Origin: Phylloscopus collybita
Taxonomy: Eukaryota > Chordata > Aves > Passeriformes > Phylloscopidae
Assembly: GCA_027886175.1 (NCBI GenBank)
Contig: JAJNNQ010000075.1
Location: 33,014,501 to 33,078,500, forward strand
Direction of reading: 5' to 3'
Length of the DNA stretch: 64,000 bases
Below are positions 40,001-56,100 of the stretch, one piece after another. The position numbers were made by a program, and so were the translations under genes. Each line of letters starts with the position of its first letter. The first letter of the stretch is position 1. The notes under the pieces are model-generated. The model worked only from the letters and a program-made list of their open reading frames with translations. It had not been told where the DNA came from and did no database searches.

Positions 40001-43000
40001 ACCAAACATTTCAAAATACTGCTGATTTTACAGATTTAATATATTCAAGGATTGCTGGATGATGTGATTTCTTAATCTACAACTCCTGCATAACATTCAA
40101 ATTGCTACCATCTTTAAACAATTGAAAACTGCAAGCATTATTCTTGATTTTTGCTAACGAATCATCCTTCTAGGAGCCACATTTCTCTTCCTTCTTGAAT
40201 GAAATGCTTGTTGCTGAAATGTAATTGCTGATCCAAGGCCAAGGAGAGGATGGGGAAGTCAAGCTTCTCAGAAGAGGACCCCTCCTAACAGAGTCCTACA
40301 GGAACACACAGATAGAGAGTCAAAGACACTACATAAAGAGATTTCAGATGCACTCCAGTTCTTTGTTTCTCAGAGGACAATATAATGTGTTAAAGTCATC
40401 AATAACCTGGAGAATAGGTGCGTGGCAAAGGAAATTTTACCACTGAATTTTGTGGGGCCAGGATTTTACCCTTTGACTTTGGAGAACATGTCACTCCTAG
40501 GGTGTAGCTAACACCTAAAAAAATGCTCTTGTTGAATTCACTGCTCACATCTAATTCACAGAACACAAACCAACACATCAGTGGGAATTTCTGCTTGCAT
40601 AGTGCAAGTACAAGAGCTAGCACTGGGTACCATATGAGAGCAGCTTGGATTGCCTTCTCCAGTCATTTTATACAGCTTCATTGAATCCACACCCTTGCTT
40701 GCAGTTTTTTTCAGTCCAACTCTTTCCTTTTATTTGTTACTGGTATGAGAGTAGTCTACGTATGAGTATGCCTGTATAGATGCATATGTGCATGCAGATA
40801 ATAATAAGTTTTCACTAGTATTCTCTTTCATTTTGTGGAGTAATATTTCTTGCCAAGATTTTTAATACCTAAAGAAACCTGCTGAAACTGCCTCTGAAGC
40901 TTTACTTATTTTGTCTTGTCCTTATGCTGGGAGCAGCTGTTTCTTTAGGTGACGGATAGGAAGCCCATTTTCTGACACTTCAGATCCAGCAATAATAGCT
41001 GCAGGGGCAACCATGACAGACTAAAAACAACAGAGTGAAAATCTGATTTTTGAGCTACATTATAGGCCGTATTTTATTTTTAAACTATTTATGATTAATT
41101 TTGCATAGCCATTTTATATGCAAAATAATTTAATTTCATTTACAACAGGTAATGCTGCATATTGAAAGTGAACACACTTCAGCATTTTTTGTACAAACAC
41201 AAGCTCTGTCCTTGTGACACCAAAGGGTTTCTGAGGACTAGAGAAGACAATTAAAAACTCAACGTTTGCTCCTGCTGACAGGAGTGGCAGCAGCAGTCCC
41301 AGAGATGTCCTGTATGACATCAAGCCTAGCATGAGAGCCTTGAGGTCACACTCTGCACTGTGTCCTTGAGCACTGCACAACACCCAGGTTTTAATGGTCC
41401 CTACAGACATCTCATAATAACATAAAAAGTAATACAAAACATTTTTTTGCAAGTAAGAAAATGAAAGAACACCATCTGGGTGAAAGCAGGGCTGTAGTGC
41501 TTTGATTTGGCTGAGAGGACTCATGTTCAGAGGCAAACTTGGGTCAACAGCCTTCAAATACTGCTTGGTCCCTAACTCTTTTGCAATTTGTATTATTGGT
41601 CACAGATATAACAGAGAAAATACCATGTACTTAGTATCCAGGCCAGGACCATATTGCCAGCTGGGTTGAGTGGAGAAAGGGAGCAGATAAAGCCTCCCTC
41701 CTTCACAGTTGTGTGGAAACTGTATTTGCAGAAGTGCTGAGGTCTAGCAATGCCTCACTACTCCAGATGGCATTTCTAATGAAAATCTCCCACCTCCCTG
41801 CTAGGATTTAACCTGCTAGCTAAAGCTAAAATCAGAATTGGTCTTCCCCAAAATGTCATGACAATAAATATTGTGTCTGTCACCCTAAGCTAAAGAATTG
41901 CACAAGCTGATGACTTAGGTTAGCATTTAAAAGTAAATATAATTTAAAGAAGCACTGAGGAATCACCTTCCTCTTCTTGACAGTAACGAGATAGCTGGAT
42001 CACATCTGGAGTACGCAGTGGCAACTGAAGTACAACTGCAGAAATTGACTGGGGAAACAATCAAGCTAGCTTGCTTCTCCCTCTTTGAGAAGGTATCCTT
42101 TCAGCCCAACACATGCCCACCTGTCCCTTGTGGGGGACGCTAAAAATGCCAGTCCCCGTGGTGTGCAGGACCCAGCAGATCAAGTCACCACATCTCTGCT
42201 GTGCTGCCTCCCACTCCAGCTCCAGTGCAACCAGGTTCCCCAAGTGATGCCCAAGTAATGAACACTGGATTAAAGCCTGTGTTTATGCTCAGTGACAGCT
42301 AAGTGGCTGATCTCAGTCCTATGGATAGAACAAACCCAAAAGTATTTTCCTGAACCACAGGGAATTACCTTTTCCTTTCACTCAGAAGACAATTTGGGCC
42401 ACACAGATCAGAGCTCAGGGCAATAGTAGGGTAGTCTTTAACATGGAATGGGAGGCTGCAATAGTTTAAATTTACTGATGGATTTCATAAATAACCCTGC
42501 CATGCCTAAAAGCTTTCTTGGGTCAGCAGCTTCAGAGACTACTGCTTGTTGAAATGAGCTTTCAGAGTGCCCACATTAAAAACATGTTTTTGAGGATAAA
42601 AGGTGAATAATGCTTCAGCATATGGTTCCTCTTAAAGCATTTCCTTCAGTTCTTTTTTCAGCCTTATAATAATAAACACATAACTTCAGAATAATTTTGC
42701 ATGCATTCCTCTAAGAGATCTGCTTGTTTTATTTGTATAGGGACCCTAAGGCCATAAAATATGCCTTATTTTGGGCAAATTATTCTGCCTGAAATCCAAC
42801 AAAACCCTGCTCTCATATGTGTCCTAAATTTGTTTTGAACATTCGTACCTATTTACCAGCTGCTTTCCTGGCTAGCTTTTTGTAACTCCTTTTACACTGT
42901 ATTGCTTCAGACCAGGTAATTGTAAATAGCTCACTGCATTCCTTTCTGGTTTTCATAATCTAGGTAGAGAATTTGATTTAAGTGTGAGGGTGCACAGTAG

Positions 43001-44442
43001 CCTAAGGGCTTTGAAATGGCTTTACCATTCCAGAAGTAGGTAGAAGAAGTCTTATGGACTTATCTCAGAGTATAATCCTCCTCATTTCAGCAGTTTTCTC
43101 CCTTTTCAGGTCTACTGAAACAGAAAGGAGCTAGCTTCTGTACTGCAATTGAAGAATGTTTTTAATATTCTCAGATTTACTGAACTGATTATATTAAATC
43201 ACATTTTAGATGCCAGTGTTTCATGAAAGTCTATTCTCATTCTTTCTTGTATTACTCTTACTTTGAGCTACCTTTGTCTATATTCATCCATGTTCAATTG
43301 CTTTATCGCTATTTTCTAATTAAACTTGCTCATGATTTTATTTAAAGATATTGATTCTGAATGGCATACACTTTGCCTGGACAAATACGCTTTCTCTTTG
43401 TGTAAAGGCAGAAGTGCTGATTCCAGGTGGCACATTGCTGATTCCCATCTGAGGTGACTTGCTGGGTGACACCTTGGAGCACCAATTCGGACCCTGGAAG
43501 GGGCCAGGAAAATGCCTTTGATGTGTCTACCTCTAGTCACACAGCACATTTACTCAGAAGCTGGCAATGAAATTGATTTTTTTCTTGTTCGCTGTTTAAT
43601 GGTGCAATATAGATTTTGTGGTTTTTTTGGTATTTTGTACTAAATCCCCTCCATTTTGCAGTTACTGATATTTGTGGTCAGGCCACACTGTGCCCCACTA
43701 AAAGCCTGCCATGTCCTGGTGACTGGCCTTAGGGGATGATGACCCAGGAGTTCCCAGATATATTTATGTTCCTGTGTACTGGCTTTTGGGGAGGATATTT
43801 TTACTCACTGGCATTCTTCCATGTTTCTTCTATTGTGGCAATGCTGTTTTATGATTTTGCCAGTGTTTCCCCTGAGAGAAACTGATGATCAGGTGGGGGG
43901 AAAAAAACAATGAGCAAACGTTCTATTCTAATTTTGAATTTGCATATGAGCAAAGAATTCAAGCAGTTATTTCCAAGTATTTTGAATTTGTCACTTAACA
44001 TTTAAAACCAGCACATGTAAAAGCATATGAGTTCAGAGAGAAGAATAATGTTTAAGGTTGGTTAATGTCATAATGCATATATTAGCCAAACATAAGTGCA
44101 CTAGTTTATAAATAAATACAGAACTCTTGCCAAAGGGCTGCTGAAAGGTGACATTGGAATAAAGAAGCAGATGCTGAGAAATGAGATCTTTGTGAATGAG
44201 TGAGAGGGAAGTCTGGTTCACAGTTTTGATCCTGGGTTCAAACAATGCTTTCACAGTTTCAGATGAATGTTTATATCATTTTTAAAGCAGGATGTAGTAG
44301 AGGGACTTGGACTTTCAGGGAAACGATGTGAACACAAAGAGTGAAATCACATTGAAAGGCATAGCACAACTCCCTTCTTCCTCTCCCATGTAAATTGTCT
44401 AAGTATCTCATGCCTCCTTAATACCTACTGCTGTGGCAGTGG

Positions 44443-44473
<31 letters not shown>
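44443..44473. repeat. Poly(A), 31 nt
   Basis: Simple homopolymer. No polyadenylation signal or retrocopy was identified on its 5' side. Confidence 0.95.
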
Positions 44474-44476
<3 letters not shown>

Positions 44477-47473
44477 TGAAAACCAGAGGTATAGGGCTTA
44501 GGAAACAACTACAGCCACCAAATGTGTCTTTGCATATATCATCTCTCATCTTATTACCACTAGGCTACCATGGCCCTGTATACATTCCTAACAAACTACG
44601 TGTTCAATAATCTGGTGTGTCTTGCTTGTAAATAACTTGGGAAAAAAAGGTATCTTTGATGATTAGCTGGTGGATTATCTGCCCTTAGATATATCTTGCT
44701 TGGGGCTAGCATGGAGCACTGTGCTGCAGAATGAGCAGTTACTCAAAGCTGCCCAGAGCCTGTGGTGCTTGAGTGAGGGGTTCCAGCCTGGCTGGCTCCA
44801 GAGGGCAGGAAAGGGCTGGCTCCTCTCCTTCAATAGATGAAGCCCTCACTGCTTTCCTCAGACCTGAGATACTGCCCAGATGAAGGTTCTGTGCTGACTC
44901 TGAAATCTTCCTGCATCACCCCCCTTACCTCTGCCCCACCAGACAAATTCCCAGAAGTCTGACATGTTACAAGATTGGGAATTAGAGCCTCTTCTTGCCC
45001 CTGCCTCCTATTTTGTTACTTAGTATTTGTCAATATGATCTCAAGACGTTAATGCCATGTATAAAAAGAAAATATGTTTTAGCTTCTCCTCATGTCTTTT
45101 ATGCTTTATATTTTTAAAACTTTATTTTATTCTTTACTTTCCTTATGTATAAGACCTGACACTTACTACACTTGAGTTTATTTTTTCAAAATAAGAGGTT
45201 TTCTCTGTGTGTTTGCTCAGGAGACAGACATAAATAACTGAGAGTCAGTCCCACTTTTAAGATGCTCGCCTAGCTTTTTTAGATACACACAAGGCTTTCT
45301 CTTGACAAGGAAAGTCTAATTTTGAACACAACTGTTAAAATTATCTCAAGCAGATTCACTGTAACTTCCTGAGACTTGGCATCTTCTAAAATAAAACAGT
45401 AAGCCCTATAAAACCATTGCTATGACTAATATAAAGTGGCATGGGCTTTATCTTGCTACTAGGCACTCCAAGGAGAGGCATGTTATTAGCATGGTGCTGG
45501 ATTCAGCCCTGCAATAAGCAAGGCGTGACAGAGCCCTCCCTGTCCTTACCACCTGCTGCTTCTGACTGGGTCCCACCTTACCCACCTACCCTCACCCTGG
45601 TGTAAGCACTTCACCACCTCTCCATGCCTGACAATCCTTGGATGGCCAACTGAATCCATCATTCTCACTGCCCTGGCCCTACTCTGCATCGTGGGGCTGC
45701 TGCCTGGGTGGGAGTGCATGGCAGAGGCAGACTATAATGGAGAAGAATGACTTCAGTGAGAAAACATAGTCCTTTCTTCTGTGACATGTACAGAGGTAAT
45801 ATTGATGGTGGTCACCTCTAAGCTCAACCATTTCTGAGATTTTCTCTTTTCTTCCTTTCCCTTTCCCTGATTGCTTTGCACCTCCCTGGCATTCAAGGTT
45901 TCTTCATTTCATTCATGAGAGTGTAGCTAGTTCTTCTCTGGAGACTGACAAACGTTAATGTGGATGTGTCCCAACAGTATCTGACTGTGGTTAAGCTCAT
46001 TTCTTGTACTAAACGAGCTCTTTAGTATAGGATCTGCTGTTACAAGTGCTCTCTCTGACATCTGAAATAAAAATAATGAGCTGTTCTCTCCCAGCAGAGA
46101 GCTGCCCTCGGGAGTTCATTAGGACACCAGCTTAGTGAGGGTCTCTGAGGAGTGACACTTCTTGTCCTTTTGCTTTATGCTTCTCAATGCTCATGCTCCA
46201 GGAGAATCTAAAGTCCTTTAGCCTCCTAATGCACATGCTGTTTCGCTTATTCTTTTACTAATATTGGACTTGTAATGAAGAGAAGATGTTGCCCAAAAAT
46301 GGCAGCAGTGTGAGGGAAAAAGGGAAGAAAGACAAGTGTGTTGATTTATTGCATTTGTGACATTTCATCAAGTGGAAAACCTGGCTGGAAATGTGAAACA
46401 CTGAAGGAAGAGCAAAGCCATCAACTCATGACACCCTTCAGCTGAGTTTTTTCCTCTCTTTGTGGCCTGAAATAGACTAGGCTGAGGTACCTCTTGGGCA
46501 TCACCAGCGTTCTGAACCATCAAGGACATGTAAAGCCTCAAAACTGTCAGCAACTAAAGTGTGACCTTAAAAAGATGGTGCCTTGGTAGCTCTGATACCT
46601 TCTCTTTTGGAACTGATCAGCTCATGAGACTGTGACTTAAGGTCCTCACAGAACAGCAGCTGAGAGTGCTGTGTGAATGCCTGCCACCACAGCAGGACAG
46701 CCCACAAGGGAAGGAGGTTGTCAGCTGGGAACTTAGGAATTCTTAAGATGAAGGGGCCTGCCTTTCACTAGTCCTAACTTTATATCTTTCATTAACACAG
46801 ACAAATCAAAATAGGATGTCAGCCTATGTCCCTAATCTAGAAAAAATGGGAACTATGCGCTTTTGCAGTTCTAGCCATAAAGAGACTGCTCTGCGATACC
46901 AACTGATTGCTTTGTGCTGGAGAGATATTGTGTATTTTAAATTCATTATGGTAAAACTTTAAAAGGAGAGATTTTGCATAGTAAGTTTTATACAATTGTA
47001 TTTTATTGTGAATTTGGGTACTTTTGTTGCACCTTCTGTAATCAACCTGTCAGGTGAAGAGAGTAATACTGATTTCCCGTTCATCACTTGGTGCTGGATG
47101 CTCATACACAACTGCTAACCCGTTATTTAAGTATTCAGACCCAAAAGTAAGCAGGGAAGTCAAACATTCTAGAACATGTAGTCAGGTGGAATAACTTTTC
47201 AAGACAAACATCTTCACATAGTCCTAAAAGCAAGTTTCTCTCTTGACAGGTTTGCCACTGCAGAAAGCATTGAAATTATATCTGTTTGCAGGCTGTACTG
47301 TTTGCAAATGCTGTGAAACTGGGAATGTTGTGCCCTTATATTTTCCCATGGGACTGGAGAATGCTTTTGTGTATTTATTGTTATTCTGCAATCTTAGAAA
47401 GTTATTGTTGGTTTTACACAACAATGGCTAGGAATCCTAGTCATAGAACAAGATCCCAAAGCTGATTAAAAAC

Positions 47474-48232
47474 CATAGAATTGTTTAGGTTGGAAAAGAC
47501 CTTTAAGATGATTGAGTCCAACTGTTACGCAGCACTGCCAAGACCACCATGAAACCATGTTCCAAAGTGCCACATCTATATGTCTTCTAAATACCTCCAA
47601 GAATGGTGATTCTACCACTTCCATGAGCAGTGCTTTTCAATGCTTCCCAATCCTTTTGGTGAATTTTTTTTTCATAATATCCAATCTAAACCTCCCCTGG
47701 TGCAACTTGAGGCCATTTTCTCTCATCCTATCACTTGTTACTCAGGAGAAGAGACTAACCCCCACCTGGATACAACCTTCTTTCATGTAGTTGTAGAGAG
47801 TGATAAGGTCTCCCCTGAGCCTCCTTTTCTCCAGGCTGAATAATCACAACTCTCTCAGCTGCTCCTCATGAGACTTTAGCTCCAGACCCTTCCCCAGCTC
47901 TGCTGCCCTTCTCTGGACAAGCTCCAGCACCTCAATGTAATTCTTGCAGTGGGGGCCCAAAACTGAACACAACACTCCAGGTGTGGCCTCACCAGTGCCA
48001 TGTACAGGAGGACAATCACTGCCCTCATCCTGCTGGCCACACTATTGCTGACACAAGCCAGGATGCTGCTGGTCCTCTTGGCCACCTGGGCACATACTGG
48101 CTCATGTTCAATGAGCTGTTGACCAGCACCCCCGGATTCTTTTCTCCCAGGCAGCTTTCCAGCCACTCTTCCCGAAACCTGTAGTGCTGCATTCGTTGTT
48201 GTCAACCAAGGACAGAACCCAGCACTGAGGTG
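47474..48232 (-). mobile_element. CR1 LINE, ~760 bp, 5'-truncated, with ORF2 C-terminal remnant
   Basis: The longest CR1 in the window, on the minus strand. Its 3' tail (CATAGAATTG on +) lies at 47,474, followed by GGTTGGAAAAGACCTTTAAG and a 3' region rich in recognisable CR1 blocks (CCAATCTAAACCTCCCCTGG, GAGAGTGATAAGGTCTCCCC). The minus-strand translation of 47,876-48,205 retains the CR1 polyprotein block [14 protein letters not shown] with upstream [20 protein letters not shown] frameshift after that block and downstream stops show it is inactive. Fairly well conserved, so probably younger than the copies at 15.9 and 18.5 kb. Confidence 0.93.
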
Positions 48233-49559
48233 CCATATATATGGTCCATTGGTCTTACAAACTGCAGTTACTGGTTCATGTACTAGTTCAAGTACAAAGG
48301 AGTGACAGAAGGGATGCTGCCTACCAGGTGAATTACATGTATGTCCTCAGGGATGGCTGAGTTAGAAGATGGAGTTAAGAGCTTGTTCTTATTGAAATGG
48401 GTTATGCTCTTTCCTCTACCCCTATGGACCTCCTCTTTTTTCCTCTTTATGTTTTTTTCCACGTTCTTGTGCTCCCATCCTTGGTGAAGCGGTTCAGCTC
48501 ATAAAACCAGCAAAACACTTCCTTTTTCCTTGGACTGGTTTTCTGCTGCCTCAGTGAGTTTATTCAGCTTACTGTGCACTGAGGTGAGTGCCAGAGCTGC
48601 AGTGACGGAAGCTGTGGCCATGGGAAGCTGACAGTGGAAAAGACAGGAGAGAGGAGCTGCAGTGATAACTAGCTGTGGGATAATGAAATAAAAGAAATTG
48701 TCATAAGGACCTTATGTAGCAAGAAACAATCATTAGGATGAGTATTTCAAGAATCCTTGAAAACCTAACTGAATCAAAGGGAATGTTAAAATTACAGGCC
48801 TAGACAAGCACTAAACTTGAGACACCTTCTTAACAGGAAAAATGTGGTTGAAAACCAACCAACCAACCAAAAAAAAATTGTTATGGTTGTGTTGAGTTTG
48901 AGCAGTTGGAGTGTTAAGTGAATACAAAGAGGTATCAAAATACCTTTGGATAACAGCTTTATAAAACTTGAAGACAGTATTTTTCATGAATGTGATATAA
49001 AACAATCCTATTGATCCAGACTGTAAATAAGTAAAAAAAATAAATATGTGGTGAGTCAGTCTTAAATATTTTTTTAAAGGAGGGGAAACAAATCAATGAA
49101 AAATCTTCCATCCTGCCAGAAAAGCACTAACTATTCAAAAATGTATAGGATATTATGCTTCTTTGGTGTATTCTTTCACATTATTCCATTGGGGAAAAAA
49201 AAAAACCAACAAACTTTCTCGATAGTTCACGCTCTATCAAGCCACAACAAATAAAATAATTTGCAGGACTATTTAGCCTTATCCTGGTACTGGGGCTTTA
49301 AATACTGTGACTTGAAAGCAAAACAAACCAGTACAATTCAAGACAATACACAAATCTATAAAAGTGGATTAGGGGGAAACTCTAAGAGAAGTTAACTCCA
49401 AACTACTTTCCCCGTATTTTTGTATGTCCTTAGCAGTTTTGGCGATGGTTTACATTGGAGACAAGACCTGGACAAAGAGGATCATCAAGTGGTCTATTTT
49501 CCTTAAAATAAAAATAAATTAAAAAAAAAAAAAAAAAAAAAAAGAGTCCTTGGTTCTTT
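48233..49559. other. Intergenic DNA just upstream of the SLCO5A1 CpG island
   Basis: AT-rich sequence with an (AACC)n stretch near 48,853-48,877 and a poly(A) run of 23 nt at 49,521-49,543, right at the edge of the CpG island. No gene seen. Distal promoter elements could lie here, but none can be assigned from sequence alone. Confidence 0.5.
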
Positions 49560-50025
49560 ACACTTTTCAGCAGGCGACGTAATTGAGGTCCCGTCTTCCG
49601 AATATTTCCGCCTTTTACACAAGGCGATGCAACACCATCCTAAGCATCCTAAACGCCGCCCGGGGCTGCCAACCGTGGCGCTCCGCGGACTTTCTCAACG
49701 ACGGGCGCCGAGTTGCAGCCCTCGGCAGCTCCACGGATGAACAAGGGCGCCGAGCGGGCAGACCCCAAGGCGTGCCCGGCCGCCGGGCTCACCGTCCCGC
49801 GGGGGCTCCGGCCTCTCTGGGTGTAGCCGGGTAACCGCGGGCCGGCCAGGGCAGCTCGCAGGACACGCGAGCGCCCGGCGGCATCGCCCGGCCCGGCGGC
49901 CGCGGCGGGCGCGCCTGCGCTCCGGCGCCCGGGGAGGCGGAGGCGGCCGAGGGGACCCGGCGTTGGGTGACAGGCGGGGCGGGGGCGCAGGGCCCGGGCC
50001 GGCCGCCCCCGGCGCCGCACGCTCG
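49560..50025 (+). promoter_or_regulatory. SLCO5A1: Probable SLCO5A1 core promoter and untranslated exon 1
   Basis: The region upstream of a consensus splice donor (CTCG followed by GTGAGTAG, GT at 50,026) holds an NRF1-like palindrome GCGCCTGCGC at 49,911-49,920 and a GC-box cluster GGCGGGGCGGGGGCG at 49,973-49,987. It has no clear TATA box. I infer that transcription starts in this interval and that an untranslated exon 1 ends at 50,025. The exact start site cannot be read from sequence. Confidence 0.6.
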
Positions 50026-52133
<2,108 letters not shown>

Positions 52134-53128
52134 TAAGTATCTGGGTACTTTGAATCCTGAAACCCAGATCTCTGTGAGGGGCCACTTACAGGTACTTCTG
52201 CCATAGTCCTGCTGAACAACATCTGTGCTAAGTTTTCCTTTCCAAATGACCTTTTTGTTGTAAAATTGCCGTGCTTTCCTGTTTTAAAATGTCTTATGGC
52301 ATGGTGAATAGTAGTAACGCGTGAAGCTAACGCAGTGTGCCTAAAAGCAGTTGTACTCACACTGTCTTGCACGGGTAACAGAACAACAAAGTCGTCTTCT
52401 CTAATGCTTTTCAACGCTTGGCAGTAGCCGGTGACTTTTTCAGAAAGCAGCGTTAAAATTTGCCCTGCTCTTTCAAGTTTATTTTTGCTAACACAGAAGC
52501 TTTATCTCTCTAAATTCTGGTTGCTGTGCCTTTAGCCTAAAGTCTCTATAACGTTAATGTTCAAGAAGCACTTTGAGAGATTTTTGGCATGAGTTTTACT
52601 TTTCCAGCATTCGTCTTGAACTAGCAATGAATTTTGACTGGCATTGATGCATGTGGCATCTCGGAGTTAAAAACTCATCGATAAACCAGCGTGTAAAACA
52701 TTCCGGGCTGAGTGTAGTTAGGGCAGCTCAAGGAGCACAACGAAATGACAATCCAATCTGGCATATGTTTTTCAGCATGTACAGACAAGTCTCTTGATAG
52801 TTGTGGGATGCTGGGCAGAAAGGGTATCTCACAAAACTGGTGCTAAACTTTATTGGAGTATGATCATGACAGTTCGTGTAATGTTTAACATTAACTGTTC
52901 CCTACTTTACATTAGCACCTTACAAGCTTCTGTAAGCAATCAGCTTCATGTACCCCTTCCAATTCTTTTCAGATAAGGGAGGGGCACTTACGGGGCTTAG
53001 AGAGCTGAGGAGGAGTTTTGGATACTCAGCATTACCATTTGCAGTTCAATTTTGTTTGGCTTTACAATAGCCATGGAGGTAATAATTGCATGTAAAACAC
53101 ACATTTTTGGAAGTTACACACTTGTGGA

Positions 53129-53150
53129 GTGTGTGTGTGTGTGTGTGTGT
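53129..53150. repeat. (GT)11 microsatellite
   Basis: Eleven uninterrupted GT dinucleotides in SLCO5A1 intron 2. A likely polymorphic marker. Confidence 0.97.
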
Positions 53151-56100
53151 AACTACTGAACAAAAGTAGTGATCCGGATCAGTGTTTTTACTCCTTTTGA
53201 CGTGTTCTTTGTCAATTTGACTGTTCCCTGAACCGTTATAAAGCCATGCACAGTCTGTGTGCAGTGTCTTGAAAAAACCTGGGGCATTGCAGGATTTTGG
53301 AAGGAGAGAGAGGTGTTTATTCACTGCATTGCTAATCTGCATGATCAAGTATTTGACAAAGTGTTTTTTCTCTCTCTTCTCCCATCTGAGAAAGGTTAAG
53401 TGGTACGGAAATTAACATTAACCTAGCATCGACTTTATTGGCAGTATGAAAAAACAAAGCATCTTGTTACTGAAGTTACTAAATTGTAGTTTGAAACTTT
53501 TGAAAGTAGGTGATCTTACGCAGTCCTCAAAAACGAAAAAAAGAAAAGGAAATGGAAATGCTGTAGGTGAGGAATGAAGGGTAAAAGAGGTGAACGGTGA
53601 GGGAGGCGGAAATCTTTCTTCAACAAAGGGGAAGGCAAGGTCAATGGGGGGAAATCCTTACTGTGTAGGAGAAATGATGCCTACCACTGATGCGCTTCTA
53701 GCACAGGAAATAGTAATGGAGTGACTCAGGTAGCTTTAATTGCAGCGAAGTTAACAAAGGTAAAAGGCACCAGCAGCTGGGTAGACTCCATGTGACCCTG
53801 TGCCCGCCAGGCACTGAAGGCAGCTTTGATCTATACTGGGAGGACCTTTGTAGAGTCGAAGTTCATTTTTAGTGATTCAGGAGAATAAAGATGAGTACAC
53901 CCAGCTACAGTGTACCTGAAAAATTTATGCCTGCGATTTGATTGTGACTGCAGGGAGAATTAAAATGAACACAAAGTGTGTTTAAACGTTGAATAAAGTG
54001 TACTATCACCTCCATTCAGTCTTGAAGCTACTCAGGGCTAGAAGCAATGGTGTCTGCTGTTGGAAATCTTGGTATTACCTTTTTTATCCTCAGTATGGAA
54101 TTCTGAGGAAACTTTTAACTTGTTAACGTTTAAATATTTGCCTCACTTTAGATATACACCAGTGACTTTTTGAGGGGCAGGAGCAAAATCTGAGGTTTTG
54201 GGGGAGAAAGAAAAAAGAGCACTGTATGGCATGTTGATGTGAGCAAACATATTTTTATTGGATCTTCTCAGTGGTTCGGAATGTTGCATGTCCTTGAGGA
54301 GAGAGGGATTTGTGGGCAGCAGACAGCCCAGCCAGGTGCAGGGATGGGATAGAAGTCTGGGCATGGCTCTGCAGGCCTGCCACCTCACATCCTGTGTTAT
54401 GCAATGCCTGGTTCTCCAGGTGGTGTGATCCTATTACTGGGAAAAACTATGCAAGTGATGTCAAAATGTAAAATGTATGTCTGTGTGTGGGCATGGGCTT
54501 ACAAAAAGTCTTGGAGTGGGCCATGGTATTGAGGTTTTAAAATGAGAAGAAAGTCCAGGGAAACAGATCCCAGTCACACAGATGTGTTTGAGTGAGGACA
54601 GCTAATTCATTAAAAAAGTATCCTCTTAACCTAAAATAGAGGGTCACTAATATGTTTGTTCATAATCATGCTGGTATTGCATTCTATATTTTTCTTCCAA
54701 AGGAAGGTAAATATATATGTGTGCACCTGGTAAAAGGTTCACTCAGCTTCAGGACTGATGAGCTCTTTGACCCTGCAAGTGTGCCCACTAATAGTAGGTC
54801 AGTAAAGCCCCCCTTGAGTATCACTAATCCTGATTCTGCAAAAACTCACCTTATGTGGCTGTGGAAGCTATCTTATTTATTTTCTAAGTTAATCCAGCTC
54901 AGGGCTCGAGTGGCGATAGCATATCCTCTTAAGTGTAGGCATGCAAGCTCAATGTGGACAGCTGTTTTAACATTCCTGGCTGGAAGTCCTCCTCTCAAAA
55001 AAACATATTTGATGCTTATACGTAGTCTCTTGGCTGCCTACACTTAAGTCCATCTGTCAGAATGGCACAGTGCCAGTTAACAAGGTGCTGTGTTGTTTTT
55101 AGTAGGACAAAGGTGCCAAGCAGGGATGTGTATTTGGGCTGCCCACATAGCAGTCTGTGAGCTCTTCTGTGGGATGGTTCTTCCTTGTGAAGCAGTGTCA
55201 CCTCCGGGTCCTCCCGCCCCTTCAACTTGACAATACTTTGATGCCCTGATGCTAACTTTGAGAAATGTGTGACATCAGGCTTGAAAACAAGTCGTTATTG
55301 TAACAGGTGCCTAGGAAATGTAAGAACTGGTTCCCTTAATCACAGATAATCCAAAAGGGAAGTTGCACACTGTGTAAAAACTGGGCAGTCACTAAGCGGT
55401 CTTTGTCTTCTCCAAAGTCTCCCCCTTCTGTGCTCAGCTGTACCGTGACATGTCTGTTGTCAGCTGCCTGATGTGTGCAGGTTCCTCTTTTAAGTATTTA
55501 TCCAATTAAATTAATTGCAATTTAATTTGAAGTTGAATTGGACTTCCTGAGTCTTGTTTTGTGTTCTTGATGGTGTTTTCTGCTACTTGTCAAATTCTAG
55601 CACGTAAAACACTGTGATTTTTCTAAACACTGTGGGATTTTTTGTAGGGATCCAACAGTTTTTCTTGAATTTGAGTTTGCCTCTTGATTATATCAGGAAT
55701 TTTAAAAGCAGTTTTTTAACATTAAGGGTGGCAGTTAGAAGTTTTATTAGTGGTGCTACAGTACCTGAATAACTTTTAAATATTTTTTTATTTTGCAAGT
55801 GGATATTGTTATAAAAAATTACTCTAAAAATTCACATGTAGAGAAGCAGTATTAGGTTTTACAGAAATACTGCATTAATAAAAATATTCTAGCATTCAGG
55901 AATGACTTTTACCAGTACTTCCCCAAAATTACTAGTGAACAAATCGGTCATTGTGCTAAGGATGTTTTATTTCAGTTTCCAGAATACTGTAGGCTGGTTA
56001 GGATATGATATGAGAAAAGTGTCTCAGTTTAATTTCATGCAGACTGTCTCTAGGTTTTGGAACAAACTGTAATTACAAAATGCAAAGATAAAGGTTTTAT

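Larger units (their letters stand above)
36108..47473. other. Intergenic gene desert, no gene seen
   Basis: Eleven kilobases with simple repeats and isolated ORFs only. The longest intergenic ORF apart from repeat translations and the 152-codon frame at 23.0 kb is a 147-codon minus-strand frame at 41,114-41,557, with no recognised domain. The segment 39.24-39.56 kb is GC-richer than its surroundings and unexplained. No RNA gene or splice-flanked coding block was seen. Confidence 0.55.
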
